Source of the DNA: Oscillospiraceae bacterium
GTDB taxonomy: Bacteria > Bacillota > Clostridia > Oscillospirales > CAG-272
Direction of reading: 5' to 3'
DNA length: 64,000 nt
Assembly: GCA_015063805.1 (NCBI GenBank)
Contig: SVTK01000003.1
Location: forward strand, 95,802-159,801
The position numbers were made by a program, and so were the translations under genes. Positions within the stretch are counted from its first letter, which is position 1. Each line of letters begins with the position of its first letter. The notes beneath the pieces were generated by a model that was given only the letters and a program-made list of their open reading frames with translations, did not search any database and had not been told where the DNA came from. Shown here piece by piece: positions 31,588 to 40,300 of the stretch.

Positions 31588-33594
31588 TTAAATATCCGCT
31601 TCCAGCATATACTCGCTGCCGTGCTCGGCGATGAAGGCCTTGCGGGCGGGGAGGTTGTCCCCCAGCAGGGTGTCGAAGATCTCTTCAGTGGCCCGTGCGT
31701 CAGCGGGGGTGACGGCGATGAGCCGGCGGGTAGCGGGGTTCATGGTGGTCTGGGACATCATGTCGGGGGTGTTCTCACCCAAACCTTTGGAGCGCTGAAG
31801 GGTGTACTTCGCATTCCCCAACTTGCGCAGGATCTCGGCCTTCTCGGGCTCGTTGTAGGCGAAGTAGGTGTCATCCTTTACGGTGATCTCAAAGAGGGGG
31901 GACTCAGCAATGAACACCTTGCCCTCGGCCAGCAGGGTGGGGAGAAGACGGTAGAAGAAGGTCAGCAGCAGGGTACGGATCTGGAATCCGTCCTCATCAG
32001 CATCGGTACAGATGATGATCTTGGACCAGCGCAGGGCATTGAGATCAAAGGGCACAATGTCACCCTTTACCTTTCCCTTCAGCTCCACACCGCAGCCAAT
32101 GACCCGCAGCAGATCAAGGATAATGTCACTCTTGAAGATCTTGTCGTAGCTGGCCTTGAGGCAGTTGAGCGTCTTGCCGCGGACGGGGATTACCGCCTGG
32201 AATTCGGCGTTCCGCGCCAGCTTGACCGAAGTCAGCGCAGAGTCGCCCTCCACGATGTACAGCTCGCGCTGATCGGGATCCTTGGAGCGGCAGTTGACGA
32301 ACTTCTCCACGCGGTTGGCAATGTCCATGTTGGAGGAGAGCTTTTTCTTGATGTCAAGACGGGTGGTCTCGGCGCGCTCACGGCTGCGCTTGTTTACCAG
32401 CACCTGATTGGCAAAAACCTCGGCGGCGGTGGGATTTTCCACCAAATACAGTTCAAGATTTTCCTTGAGGAAAGCGGTCAGCGCTTCGGCGATGAAGCGG
32501 TTGTTGATGGCCTTCTTGGTCTGATTTTCGTAGGAGGTCTGGGTGGAAACTGAGTTAATCACCAGCACCAGGCAGTCTTCCACGTCGCTGAAGGTGATCT
32601 TGGACTCGTTTTTGTTGTACTTGCCGTGGGCCTTCATATACTTGTCCAGGGCGTACACAAAGGCCGAGCGCACCGCCTTGTCGGGAGATCCGCCGTGCTC
32701 CAGGTAGGAGGAGCAGTGGTAGTATTCCAGCACATTCACGGTGTTGGACACGCAGAAGGAGATCTCGGCGCGCAGTTTATAGGGCTCCTTGTCCTCGCGG
32801 TCCCGCCCCTGGGCTTCCATCTTCCAAAGGACAGGGGCGGTCATGGAAGCCTCGCCTGCCAGCTCGGTGATATAGTCCGAGATGCCGTTGGGATAGCAGA
32901 AGCTCTGCTCGGTAAAGCTGCCGTCGGCTTGTTCCAAACGGAGCACAAAATTCAGCCCCGCGGTAGTCACCGACTGACGGCGGAGGGTGTCGGAAAAGAA
33001 CTCGTGGGGAATGGCAATGTCGGTGAACACCTCAAGGTCAGGCTTCCAGCGGATCACGGTGCCGGTTCGGCGCTCATTTTTGGCCAGGGGAATTGTCTCC
33101 AGTTCACCCATCGGCTCGCCCTTAGCAAAGCTGATCTTGTGTACATTTTCTCCGTCGTAGGAGCGGACCTCCATCCACTCGGAGCTGTACTGGGTGGCAC
33201 AGGCACCCAGGCCGTTGAGACCCAGGGAATACTCGTAGGCGGCGTCCTCGTCGTTGTTGTTGTACTTGCCGCCGGCGTAAAGCTCGCAGTAGACCAGCTC
33301 CCAGTTGAATTTTCCCTCTGCTTCGTTCCATCCCAGGGGAACGCCGCGGCCCCGGTCGTCCACCTCCAGGGAGTGGTCGGCATAGGCGGTGACCCGGATG
33401 GTGGTACCGTAGCCTTCGCGGGCCTCGTCCACCGAGTTGGAGAGAATCTCAAAGAAGGAGTGCTCACAGCCCTCAAGCCCGTCCGAGCCGAAAATCACGG
33501 CGGGACGCTTGCGGACGCGGTCGGCACCCTTGAGCATGGTGATGGATTGGTTGTTATATTGCGGTTTCTTGGCTTCTGTGGCTTTGGTGGCCAT
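31588..33594 (-). CDS. Type IIA topoisomerase B subunit (GyrB/ParE-like), divergent
   Basis: 668 residues. The GHKL ATPase part has EILSNSVDEAREG, VDDRGRGVPLG and SLGLNGLGA; the transducer has the QTK loop (YENQTKKAINN); the TOPRIM domain has YIVEGDSA and CTDADEDG; the tail has RSKGLGENTPDMM. All catalytic acidic residues are kept, but the motifs differ from housekeeping GyrB (EGDSALTS for EGDSAGGS, GLNGLGA for GLHGVGA). The partner A subunit is not adjacent: the gene before it is ybaK and the one after is convergent. The start at 33594 (MATKATEAKK) has GGAGG; the longer frame overlaps ybaK. Confidence 0.9.
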   Translation of the reverse strand: MATKATEAKKPQYNNQSITMLKGADRVRKRPAVIFGSDGLEGCEHSFFEILSNSVDEAREGYGTTIRVTAYADHSLEVDDRGRGVPLGWNEAEGKFNWELVYCELYAGGKYNNNDEDAAYEYSLGLNGLGACATQYSSEWMEVRSYDGENVHKISFAKGEPMGELETIPLAKNERRTGTVIRWKPDLEVFTDIAIPHEFFSDTLRRQSVTTAGLNFVLRLEQADGSFTEQSFCYPNGISDYITELAGEASMTAPVLWKMEAQGRDREDKEPYKLRAEISFCVSNTVNVLEYYHCSSYLEHGGSPDKAVRSAFVYALDKYMKAHGKYNKNESKITFSDVEDCLVLVINSVSTQTSYENQTKKAINNRFIAEALTAFLKENLELYLVENPTAAEVFANQVLVNKRSRERAETTRLDIKKKLSSNMDIANRVEKFVNCRSKDPDQRELYIVEGDSALTSVKLARNAEFQAVIPVRGKTLNCLKASYDKIFKSDIILDLLRVIGCGVELKGKVKGDIVPFDLNALRWSKIIICTDADEDGFQIRTLLLTFFYRLLPTLLAEGKVFIAESPLFEITVKDDTYFAYNEPEKAEILRKLGNAKYTLQRSKGLGENTPDMMSQTTMNPATRRLIAVTPADARATEEIFDTLLGDNLPARKAFIAEHGSEYMLEADI

Positions 33595-33649
33595 ATTTAC
33601 CTCCGAAAAACGTAATGTGCGCATCGGCGCAGGGAAGGGAAGCGGGGAT

Positions 33650-34135
33650 TTATGCTTCGGTATCGTTCCAGCCGCGGCAGACATCCACCCAGCCCCGTGC
33701 TCCCGACACGCGGAAAAGGGTCTCGCAGTCCATGGGAATGGCACTGTTGGAGGAGCCGCAGGCGGGGTAAACGGTGTCAAAGCGGCGCAGAGAAATGTCC
33801 AGCCATACCTCGACCCCGCTCTCGGGCAGGGCAAAGGGGCAGACACCGCCCACCGCGTGACCGGTGGCGGCGATCACTTCCTCGGGGGAGAGCATTTTCG
33901 CCTTGCAACCGAACTGCGCTTTGAATTTTGCGTTATCAATTCTTGCATCTCCCGCTGCCACCAACAGAACGGTATTTTCGGTACCGTGGAAGGTCAGGGA
34001 CTTGGCAATGTGTGCTCCGTCGCAGCCGAGCGCCTCGGCTGCCAGGGCCACCGTGGCGGAAGAGACCGAAAATTCAATGATCCGGTCTGCCAGGCCATGG
34101 GCCTGCAGGGCATTGCGTACCAGTTCAATCGACAT
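33650..34135 (-). CDS. YbaK/EbsC aminoacyl-tRNA deacylase
   Basis: 161 residues of the YbaK/ProX editing family, which hydrolyses mischarged Cys- or Ala-tRNA. Conserved features: TVALAAEALGCDGAHIAKSLTF, the catalytic-site Lys in AKFKAQFG, and VGGVCPFALPE with the GGVCPFG-like loop. CGGAGG lies 8 bases upstream of the ATG at 34135. It is 55 bp ahead of the topoisomerase gene on the same strand and probably shares its transcript. Confidence 0.9.
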   Translation of the reverse strand: MSIELVRNALQAHGLADRIIEFSVSSATVALAAEALGCDGAHIAKSLTFHGTENTVLLVAAGDARIDNAKFKAQFGCKAKMLSPEEVIAATGHAVGGVCPFALPESGVEVWLDISLRRFDTVYPACGSSNSAIPMDCETLFRVSGARGWVDVCRGWNDTEA

Positions 34136-34172
34136 AATACGAACCTCCGAGAAAAATGCTATCATTCTATTT

Positions 34173-34201
34173 ATTATAACACAAAATCCAACAAAGTGCA
34201 A
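34173..34201 (-). promoter_or_regulatory. Promoter of ybaK-topoisomerase transcript
   Basis: Minus strand TTGCAC (34201-34196), 17-bp spacer, TATAAT (34178-34173). Confidence 0.8.
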
Positions 34202-34281
34202 GGGATTTTTGCCATGCATTTCCGTAAAGATGCCGAAGATGTTAACACGGTGTAAAAAGCGAGGAAAATGCATTTTGGCTC

Positions 34282-34310
34282 TTGCAATTCTGCAAAATAT
34301 AGTGTATAAT
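34282..34310 (+). promoter_or_regulatory. Promoter of PEPCK gene
   Basis: TTGCAA (34282-34287), 17-bp spacer, TATAAT (34305-34310). Confidence 0.85.
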
Positions 34311-34380
34311 CATAATGGGTAACAAGGGGCTCACTCGTCCCTGTTTGCATGAAAAAATATTAATTTCAAGGAGATAGAAC

Positions 34381-36162
34381 ATGGAAATCAAAAACACTTA
34401 TGTTCGCAGCTGGGTTGAAGAAATGGCTCTTCTCACCCGTCCCGATCAGATCGTCTGGATTGACGGCAGCGAGACTCAGGCTGAGGAACTGCGCAAGCAG
34501 GCCATGGCTACCGGTGAGATGATCAAACTCAACCAGGATAAGCTTCCCGGCTGCTACCTGCACAGAACTGCAGTGAACGACGTTGCCCGCGTTGAAGGCA
34601 GAACCTTCATCTGCACTACCAACAAGGAAGATGCAGGCAACATCAACAACTGGATGGATCCCTATGAGTGCTACTACAAGCTCTCCAAGCTCTACCGCGG
34701 CTCCATGAAGGGCAGAACCATGTACGTTATCCCCTACTCCATGGGTATTGTCGGTTCTGACTTCGCCAAGTACGGCATTGAGCTCACCGACTCCATCTAT
34801 GTTGTGCTGAATATGCTCATCATGACCCGCGTCGGCACCGAGGTGCTGGAGGCTATGGGCAACGATGCAGGCTTCATCAAGGGTCTGCACGCCAAGGCGG
34901 ACATCGACGAGGAGAACCGCTATATCTGCCACTTCCCTCAGGACAACACCATCTGGTCCATCAACTCGGGCTACGGCGGAAACGTTCTGCTGGGCAAGAA
35001 GTGCTTTGCACTCCGCATTGCGTCCTACCTCGGCCGCAAGGAAGGCTGGATGGCTGAGCATATGCTCATCCTCGGCGTTGAGTATCCGAACGGCGAGACC
35101 AAGTATATCTGCGCCGCATTCCCCTCTGCCTGCGGTAAGACCAACCTCGCCATGCTGATTCCCCCCGCAGTCTATGCCCAGAAGGGCTACAAGGTATGGT
35201 GTGTCGGTGACGATATCGCTTGGCTGCGTGTCGGCGAGGACGGCCGCCTGTGGGCAATGAACCCCGAGAACGGCTTCTTCGGCGTGGCACCCGGTACCAA
35301 CGAGAAGTCCAACCCCAACGCACTTCACACCACCATGAAGGACACCATCTTCACCAACGTGGTGCATGATCTGGACAACAATACCGTTTGGTGGGAAGGC
35401 CTGGACAACAATCCTCCTACGAATGCCATCGACTGGAAGGGCAACAAGTGGGATTGCACCAAGTATGACAAGAAGGATAAGTCCACCTGCGGCGCACATC
35501 CCAACAGCCGCTTCACCGCAAAGGCTGTCAACTGCCCCTGCCTCTCCGCTGAGTTTGAGAACGCACACGGCGTTCCTGTTTCCGCTATCGTCTTCGGCGG
35601 CCGCCGCGCAAAGACCGCTCCCCTGGTTTACCAGTCCTTTAACTGGCAGCACGGTTCCTTCGTGGGCTCCATCATGGCTTCCGAGACCACTGCAGCTGCT
35701 GCAGGTGCTGTCGGCGTCGTTCGCCGCGACCCCATGGCAATGCGTCCCTTCGTGGGCTACGATATGGGTGACTACTGGCAGCACTGGATCGATATGGGCA
35801 AGAAGATTCCCAACGCACCCAAGATCTTCCACGTCAACTGGTTCCGTACCGATGACGAGGGTCACTTCATCTGGCCCGGCTTCGGCGACAATATGCGCGT
35901 CCTGATGTGGATACTCGCGCGCTGCGAGGGCAAGGTTGATGCCGTTGAGACCGCGATCGGTTATGTGCCGAAGGCTGAGGACATCAACATTGAGGGCCTT
36001 GAGGATGTTACCCTGGACACCATCCGCGAGCTGGTTTCCATCGATACCGCTTCCTGGAAGGAAGACCTGGCCAACATCAAGGAGTTCTACGCTCTGGTGG
36101 GCGACCGCGTTCCTGCAGAGATGAAGGAAGAGCTGGCCGCACTGGAGAAGAGACTCGGCTGA
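34381..36162 (+). CDS. pckG: Phosphoenolpyruvate carboxykinase (GTP)
   Basis: 593 residues. Interconverts oxaloacetate and PEP with GTP/GDP. The kinase loop PSACGKTN (about 248-255) holds the reactive Cys of the GTP class. Also seen: GSDFAKYGIELTDSIYVV, FVGYDMGDYWQHW and IFHVNWFR with WPGFGDN. The GTP-type enzyme, rather than the ATP-type, is characteristic of a subset of gut Clostridia, where it works in the carboxylating direction for succinate/propionate or anaplerosis. Codon use is strongly biased, as expected for a highly expressed gene. AAGGAG precedes the ATG. Confidence 0.96.
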   Translation: MEIKNTYVRSWVEEMALLTRPDQIVWIDGSETQAEELRKQAMATGEMIKLNQDKLPGCYLHRTAVNDVARVEGRTFICTTNKEDAGNINNWMDPYECYYKLSKLYRGSMKGRTMYVIPYSMGIVGSDFAKYGIELTDSIYVVLNMLIMTRVGTEVLEAMGNDAGFIKGLHAKADIDEENRYICHFPQDNTIWSINSGYGGNVLLGKKCFALRIASYLGRKEGWMAEHMLILGVEYPNGETKYICAAFPSACGKTNLAMLIPPAVYAQKGYKVWCVGDDIAWLRVGEDGRLWAMNPENGFFGVAPGTNEKSNPNALHTTMKDTIFTNVVHDLDNNTVWWEGLDNNPPTNAIDWKGNKWDCTKYDKKDKSTCGAHPNSRFTAKAVNCPCLSAEFENAHGVPVSAIVFGGRRAKTAPLVYQSFNWQHGSFVGSIMASETTAAAAGAVGVVRRDPMAMRPFVGYDMGDYWQHWIDMGKKIPNAPKIFHVNWFRTDDEGHFIWPGFGDNMRVLMWILARCEGKVDAVETAIGYVPKAEDINIEGLEDVTLDTIRELVSIDTASWKEDLANIKEFYALVGDRVPAEMKEELAALEKRLG

Positions 36163-36182
36163 TTGCAATTTGCTTTTTGACA

Positions 36183-36220
36183 ACAGGGAGGGACTACGGT
36201 CTCTCCCTGTGCTTGTATTT
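36183..36220 (+). terminator. Terminator after PEPCK
   Basis: 12-bp stem (36183-36194 with 36199-36210) around a TACG loop, followed by GCTTGTATTT, a weak T tract. Confidence 0.7.
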
Positions 36221-36231
36221 CGGCGAAATGC

Positions 36232-36260
36232 TTGCATTTTGCCGGAGAATGTGCTATACT
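36232..36260 (+). promoter_or_regulatory. Promoter of the downstream membrane protein
   Basis: TTGCAT (36232-36237), 17-bp spacer, TATACT (36255-36260). The leader is about 107 nt. Confidence 0.8.
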
Positions 36261-36373
36261 GAAAACAGAAATCAGAGGAGAAGGAACCTCCGTCTAATTG
36301 GGTGTTAGATGGATGATGAAAACGAATCAAAAACCAAAATCTCAATTCGACGAATATCTAATGGAGGTGTGGT

Positions 36374-37000
36374 ATGGGTCCTGAAGGAATGGTTGGCTTC
36401 GGTATTGTTTTTCTTGTGGTGTATCTGATTGTTTTGCTGGTGGTGCTGGCGCTGTCGGTGACGATGTATGTGCTCAACGGCCTGGCGATCAAGCGGATGT
36501 CGGAGAGCTGCGGCCTGGCTCACGGCTGGATGGGCTTTGTTCCCTATGCTTCTACCTTCCGGCTGGGACAGCTGGCCGAATGCGCGGATAAATCTGGAGG
36601 AAAGCGGATTCCCTGGCGGCATCTTGCCCTTGGCGGGCATATTGCTGTTGCACTGGGAACGATTGTTTTCTACATTATATATATACGCGACTTTACCGCG
36701 CTTATCATGGCGACGGAGGGGGAGATATCGGTTGGGGATATGCTTGCCTTCTACGCGGGAATTGGGTCGGGAAGCACGGTAATGAGCATCTTCTCCCTGG
36801 TGGTGAATGTGATTCTCTACATTGTGTACTGGAAGATTTTCTGCCTCTTCGATCGCGATCATGCGGTGCTCTTCCTTTTGCTGAGTATCTTCTTCTCTGC
36901 GGCGATCCCGTTTTTGCTGTTTGCTATCCGTCGTCGCACGCCCTACATTCCCGGCAACGACGTGCCGCCCACAGCCGGCGGCCCTGCCGATTGGACATAA
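36374..37000 (+). CDS. Hypothetical four-helix membrane protein
   Basis: 208 residues, not recognised at family level. Hydrophobic segments fall at about 6-35, 85-105, 135-155 and 165-190. The loop after the first helix (KRMSESCGLAHGWMGFVPYASTFRLGQLAE) resembles the membrane-proximal motif of small uncharacterised clostridial membrane proteins. The tail RRRTPYIPGNDVPPTAGGPADWT is Pro/Gly-rich and probably cytosolic. GGAGGTG precedes the ATG at 36374. Single-gene unit with its own promoter and terminator. Confidence 0.75.
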   Translation: MGPEGMVGFGIVFLVVYLIVLLVVLALSVTMYVLNGLAIKRMSESCGLAHGWMGFVPYASTFRLGQLAECADKSGGKRIPWRHLALGGHIAVALGTIVFYIIYIRDFTALIMATEGEISVGDMLAFYAGIGSGSTVMSIFSLVVNVILYIVYWKIFCLFDRDHAVLFLLLSIFFSAAIPFLLFAIRRRTPYIPGNDVPPTAGGPADWT

Positions 37001-37008
37001 TTCCGCAC

Positions 37009-37046
37009 AAAACACCGCTGAACTGTACGTTTGGCGGTGTTTTTTT
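37009..37046 (+). terminator. Intrinsic terminator
   Basis: 10-bp stem AAAACACCGC / GCGGTGTTTT (37009-37018, 37034-37043) followed by TTT. Confidence 0.88.
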
Positions 37047-37107
37047 GACATTTTTAATATTAAACACGGTTTAGTATTACACGTCCGTTACAAATGCAAA
37101 ATATCTC

Positions 37108-37136
37108 TTGCAAAATATTCCTTGATAGGGTATCAT
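37108..37136 (+). promoter_or_regulatory. Promoter of the S-layer protein gene
   Basis: TTGCAA (37108-37113), 17-bp spacer, TATCAT (37131-37136), 167 bp before the ATG. Confidence 0.82.
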
Positions 37137-37141
37137 ATGCT

Positions 37142-37292
37142 CACAGGGAAATCTCTGTGGGATGCTGTGCATCCGAGGATCGGGTAGATACCCGATACTG
37201 GCTACATCGGGTATGAGCGAACTGCTCGGACCCCGGAGGTGCAGTTGAACGCAGAGCAGTTTCACCTGAAAAAATAATTATTTTTGAAGGAG
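37142..37292 (+). promoter_or_regulatory. Structured 5' leader of the S-layer mRNA
   Basis: A chain of hairpins: GGATGC/GCATCC (37160-37174), ATCGGGTA (37179-37186) with TACCCGAT (37189-37196), AACTGCTC (37220-37227) with GAGCAGTT (37254-37261), and an inner AGGTG/CACCT (37237-37241, 37263-37267). The sequence ATCGGGTA recurs exactly at 37206-37213, so TACCCGAT can pair with either copy, a possible two-state element. I could not match it to any riboswitch class I know. Long stable leaders are common on S-layer mRNAs. Confidence 0.6.
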
Positions 37293-37302
37293 AAAACCAA
37301 CC

Positions 37303-40300
37303 ATGAGAAATTTCAAGAAATTTCTTGCACTCGTCCTCGCCATGATGATGGTCGTGGGCGGCATGGTCACGGTATCTGCTGCAGAAGAGACTGTTGCTGC
37401 TGAGTATGATTATACCGCAGCTGCAGAGGCTCTTGCCGATCTCGGTATCGTCAAGGGTACTTCTGACGACGTAATCGACTTTGCTCTTGAGGACAAGGTT
37501 GTTCGTTATCAGATGGCTCTTCTTGTTGCTCGTATCATGACCGGTGAAGTAGACGACACTTATTGGAATAAGGTCGTTGAGAACACCACTCCCTTCGACG
37601 ACGTTACCAAGTACTACGGTGCTATCGCATACGTAGCTGATAACGAGATCGTTGAGGGTAAGGGCTGGATCCCCGGCGTTGGCGACAACTGCTTCGATCC
37701 TGAAGGCGCTATCACTTATGAGCAGGCTCTGACCATGGCAGTTCGCGCCCTGGGCTACAAGCAGCTCGTATACCCCACCGGCTTTGTTAACACCGCTAAG
37801 GAGCTCGGCCTGACCGACGGTCTCGAGGAGCTCGCTGGTGATACTCAGCTGACCCGTGGCCAGATGTTCCAGATCATCTACAACCTGTTCTTCACTGCAG
37901 GCAAGGATGGCAAGGACTTCGCAACCAAGGCTTTCGGTCTCGAGACCAAGTCTTACGTTGTAGTTGCTACTGAGAACCAGGCTCTTGCCGGTGCTGATCG
38001 CGTTTACCGCGTTGACTACGAAGGCAAGACCGAGTGGGACAAGTACGTTGCTCTGGCTCCCATCAACGCTGACGGTACCTACGATCTGAAGTCCATCATC
38101 CACCTCACCGAGGGTGAGTTGGGCATGAGCTTCAGAGAGTCTGAGTACAGAATCGGTTATTCTTACACCGTTCTGTCCTTCGACGGCTTCAAGACCGCTT
38201 ACGATGCATTCCAGAACGACACCAAGACCTTCCAGAACTACGGTGATGTGAAGACTGAGATCGCTGCTGGTAACAAGTACCATGGCCAGGCTGATAACCT
38301 CATCCTGCTTGATGGCGTTACCTACAAGATGGTCAACACCTACACCGACCTGAACAACAAGGACTCTTACGCAAACCGCCAGCCTGAGCTCATCATTCAC
38401 TCGATGTTCTCTAAGAGCGCTGTGGTTGAGTCCGGCGCACTCTACTATGACATCCTCGGCAACATCGTTGATCCCACTAAGACCACCGATAACATTCTGA
38501 TTTACTATGTTAACGGCGGCTACTATGTAAAGGGTGACAACGGTTACTTCCGCGTAGCTACCGATGCTGACTTCGCAGCAGCTGCTCAGAAGGTCAGCAC
38601 CACCACCGTTCAGTACGGTATCACCACTTCCGCTTCCGACCTCGTCAACGATATCGCATTCTGCGAGATCACTCTGTTTGACGACAACAACGACGGCGCT
38701 TGGGATCGTGGTCTGTACATTCCCTACTCCATGGGTAAGTACTCCACCATCACCACCAGTGCCTTCAGCGTATCCTCCAGCTCGGTTGTGAAAGACCAGA
38801 CTGTCGCTACCGTTAACGGCAGCGCTGTTGGCGCAACCGTTCAGTGGGCAGATCAGCACTGGGGCGCTACCACTGCTGTCCGTCAGTCTGACATCCACTT
38901 CATCGGCGCAGGCCGTCCCTCTAAGGACACCTACATTGTTTACTACTACAATCCCGAAGGCCGCGTCTTCAACGTAATTGAGAAGGCTGCCGTTAAGACC
39001 GCTAAGGTTACCGCTGTTAACCAGGGTACCTACAGCTACGATGCTAAGATCAACAACGAGCTTGGCACCACCGGCGCTTACTTCTGGAAGAACGCTACCG
39101 TAACTCTCGAGGGCGAGGCTGCTCCTCTGGTTATGGGCTACCGCGACTACCAGACCAAGAAGCAGATCGGTACCGACCTGCTCTACATTGATGCTCAGAT
39201 CGCACGCTACGGCTACGATCAGGCTGCATACAATGCTCTGCTCAACAGCAGCTTCATGAACCTCCAGTATGTGGTTCTTGCTAACCGCATCGTTTATGCA
39301 GCTGAGAAGGATACCCGTACCGTTGCAGGCCAGTGGCTCGCATTCGACTACGGTACCGAGAGCACCAACGCAAATACCGGCACATACGGCTACACTACCT
39401 ACGGCTACGAGGGTGACATCATCGGCGTTGATGCTGATGGAAACATCCTGGTAAATGCTTACGTCCAGGGTAAGAAGGAGCAGATCGTTGCTGCTATCGG
39501 CAGCATCAACGGCTTCGATACCTTCGGCGAGCTGGTTGCTGATTATGCAGCCCTCAACTTCAACTTCTCCGGTATCGGTATTCTCGGCAACGAGCAGTAC
39601 GAGACCATGCAGAAGATCGTAATCCGCCGCTTCTTCGACACCCTCACCAAGGACCTTGGCGTGGATGCTGAAGGCAAGGAGCTCCGTCAGATGATGTACA
39701 CCGTCACCGACTATGAGGATGGCGTATACGGCATCTATACTGACATCGATCTGTACTGGGGTGCTGATGGTAACCAGTGGCGTCAGCCCAAGGCTCTGTA
39801 CAAGAACCTGACCTCCGTCATCACTATTCACAATGGCGTTGCAGACGGCTACTTCGGTACCTCTTCCAGCGTTACTGCTTATAACTACCTCAAGTTCAAC
39901 AAGGATAGCAAGATCATCGTTATCGGTAAGGACGGCATCAAGACCGCTACCGGTATTCCCACCGCTAAGGAAGGCAATCCTCAGATCAAGTTCAGCGCAG
40001 CTTCTGTAAACGCTCTCTACGCTTACAGCGCTGATCTGGTTGTAATCGCAGCTCCCTACGCAAACTGCGCTGATGTTTACACTGGCGTGTTTGACGATCA
40101 GAGCTCTGCAGGCGGCTACACCTACTACCTCGTAACCGGTTCTACCGCTGTTGACAAGCTTGATGACTACTCCAAGGGTACTGTTGTTTGGGATGCAAAC
40201 GGTGTGGCTACCTACACCTACTTCCTGTGGAACATTACCAAGGGTACTTCTGAGACTGTAACCGTTACCGGTGGTCTGCCCAAGTTCCAGGCTGAGTCCA

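Noticed and set aside
34366..36345. About 660-codon minus-strand frame opposite PEPCK
   Set aside because: Same reason: codon-bias shadow of a highly expressed gene.
37142..37292. S-layer leader as a known riboswitch (c-di-GMP, M-box, glycine, cobalamin)
   Set aside because: None of the conserved core sequences of these classes could be matched by eye.
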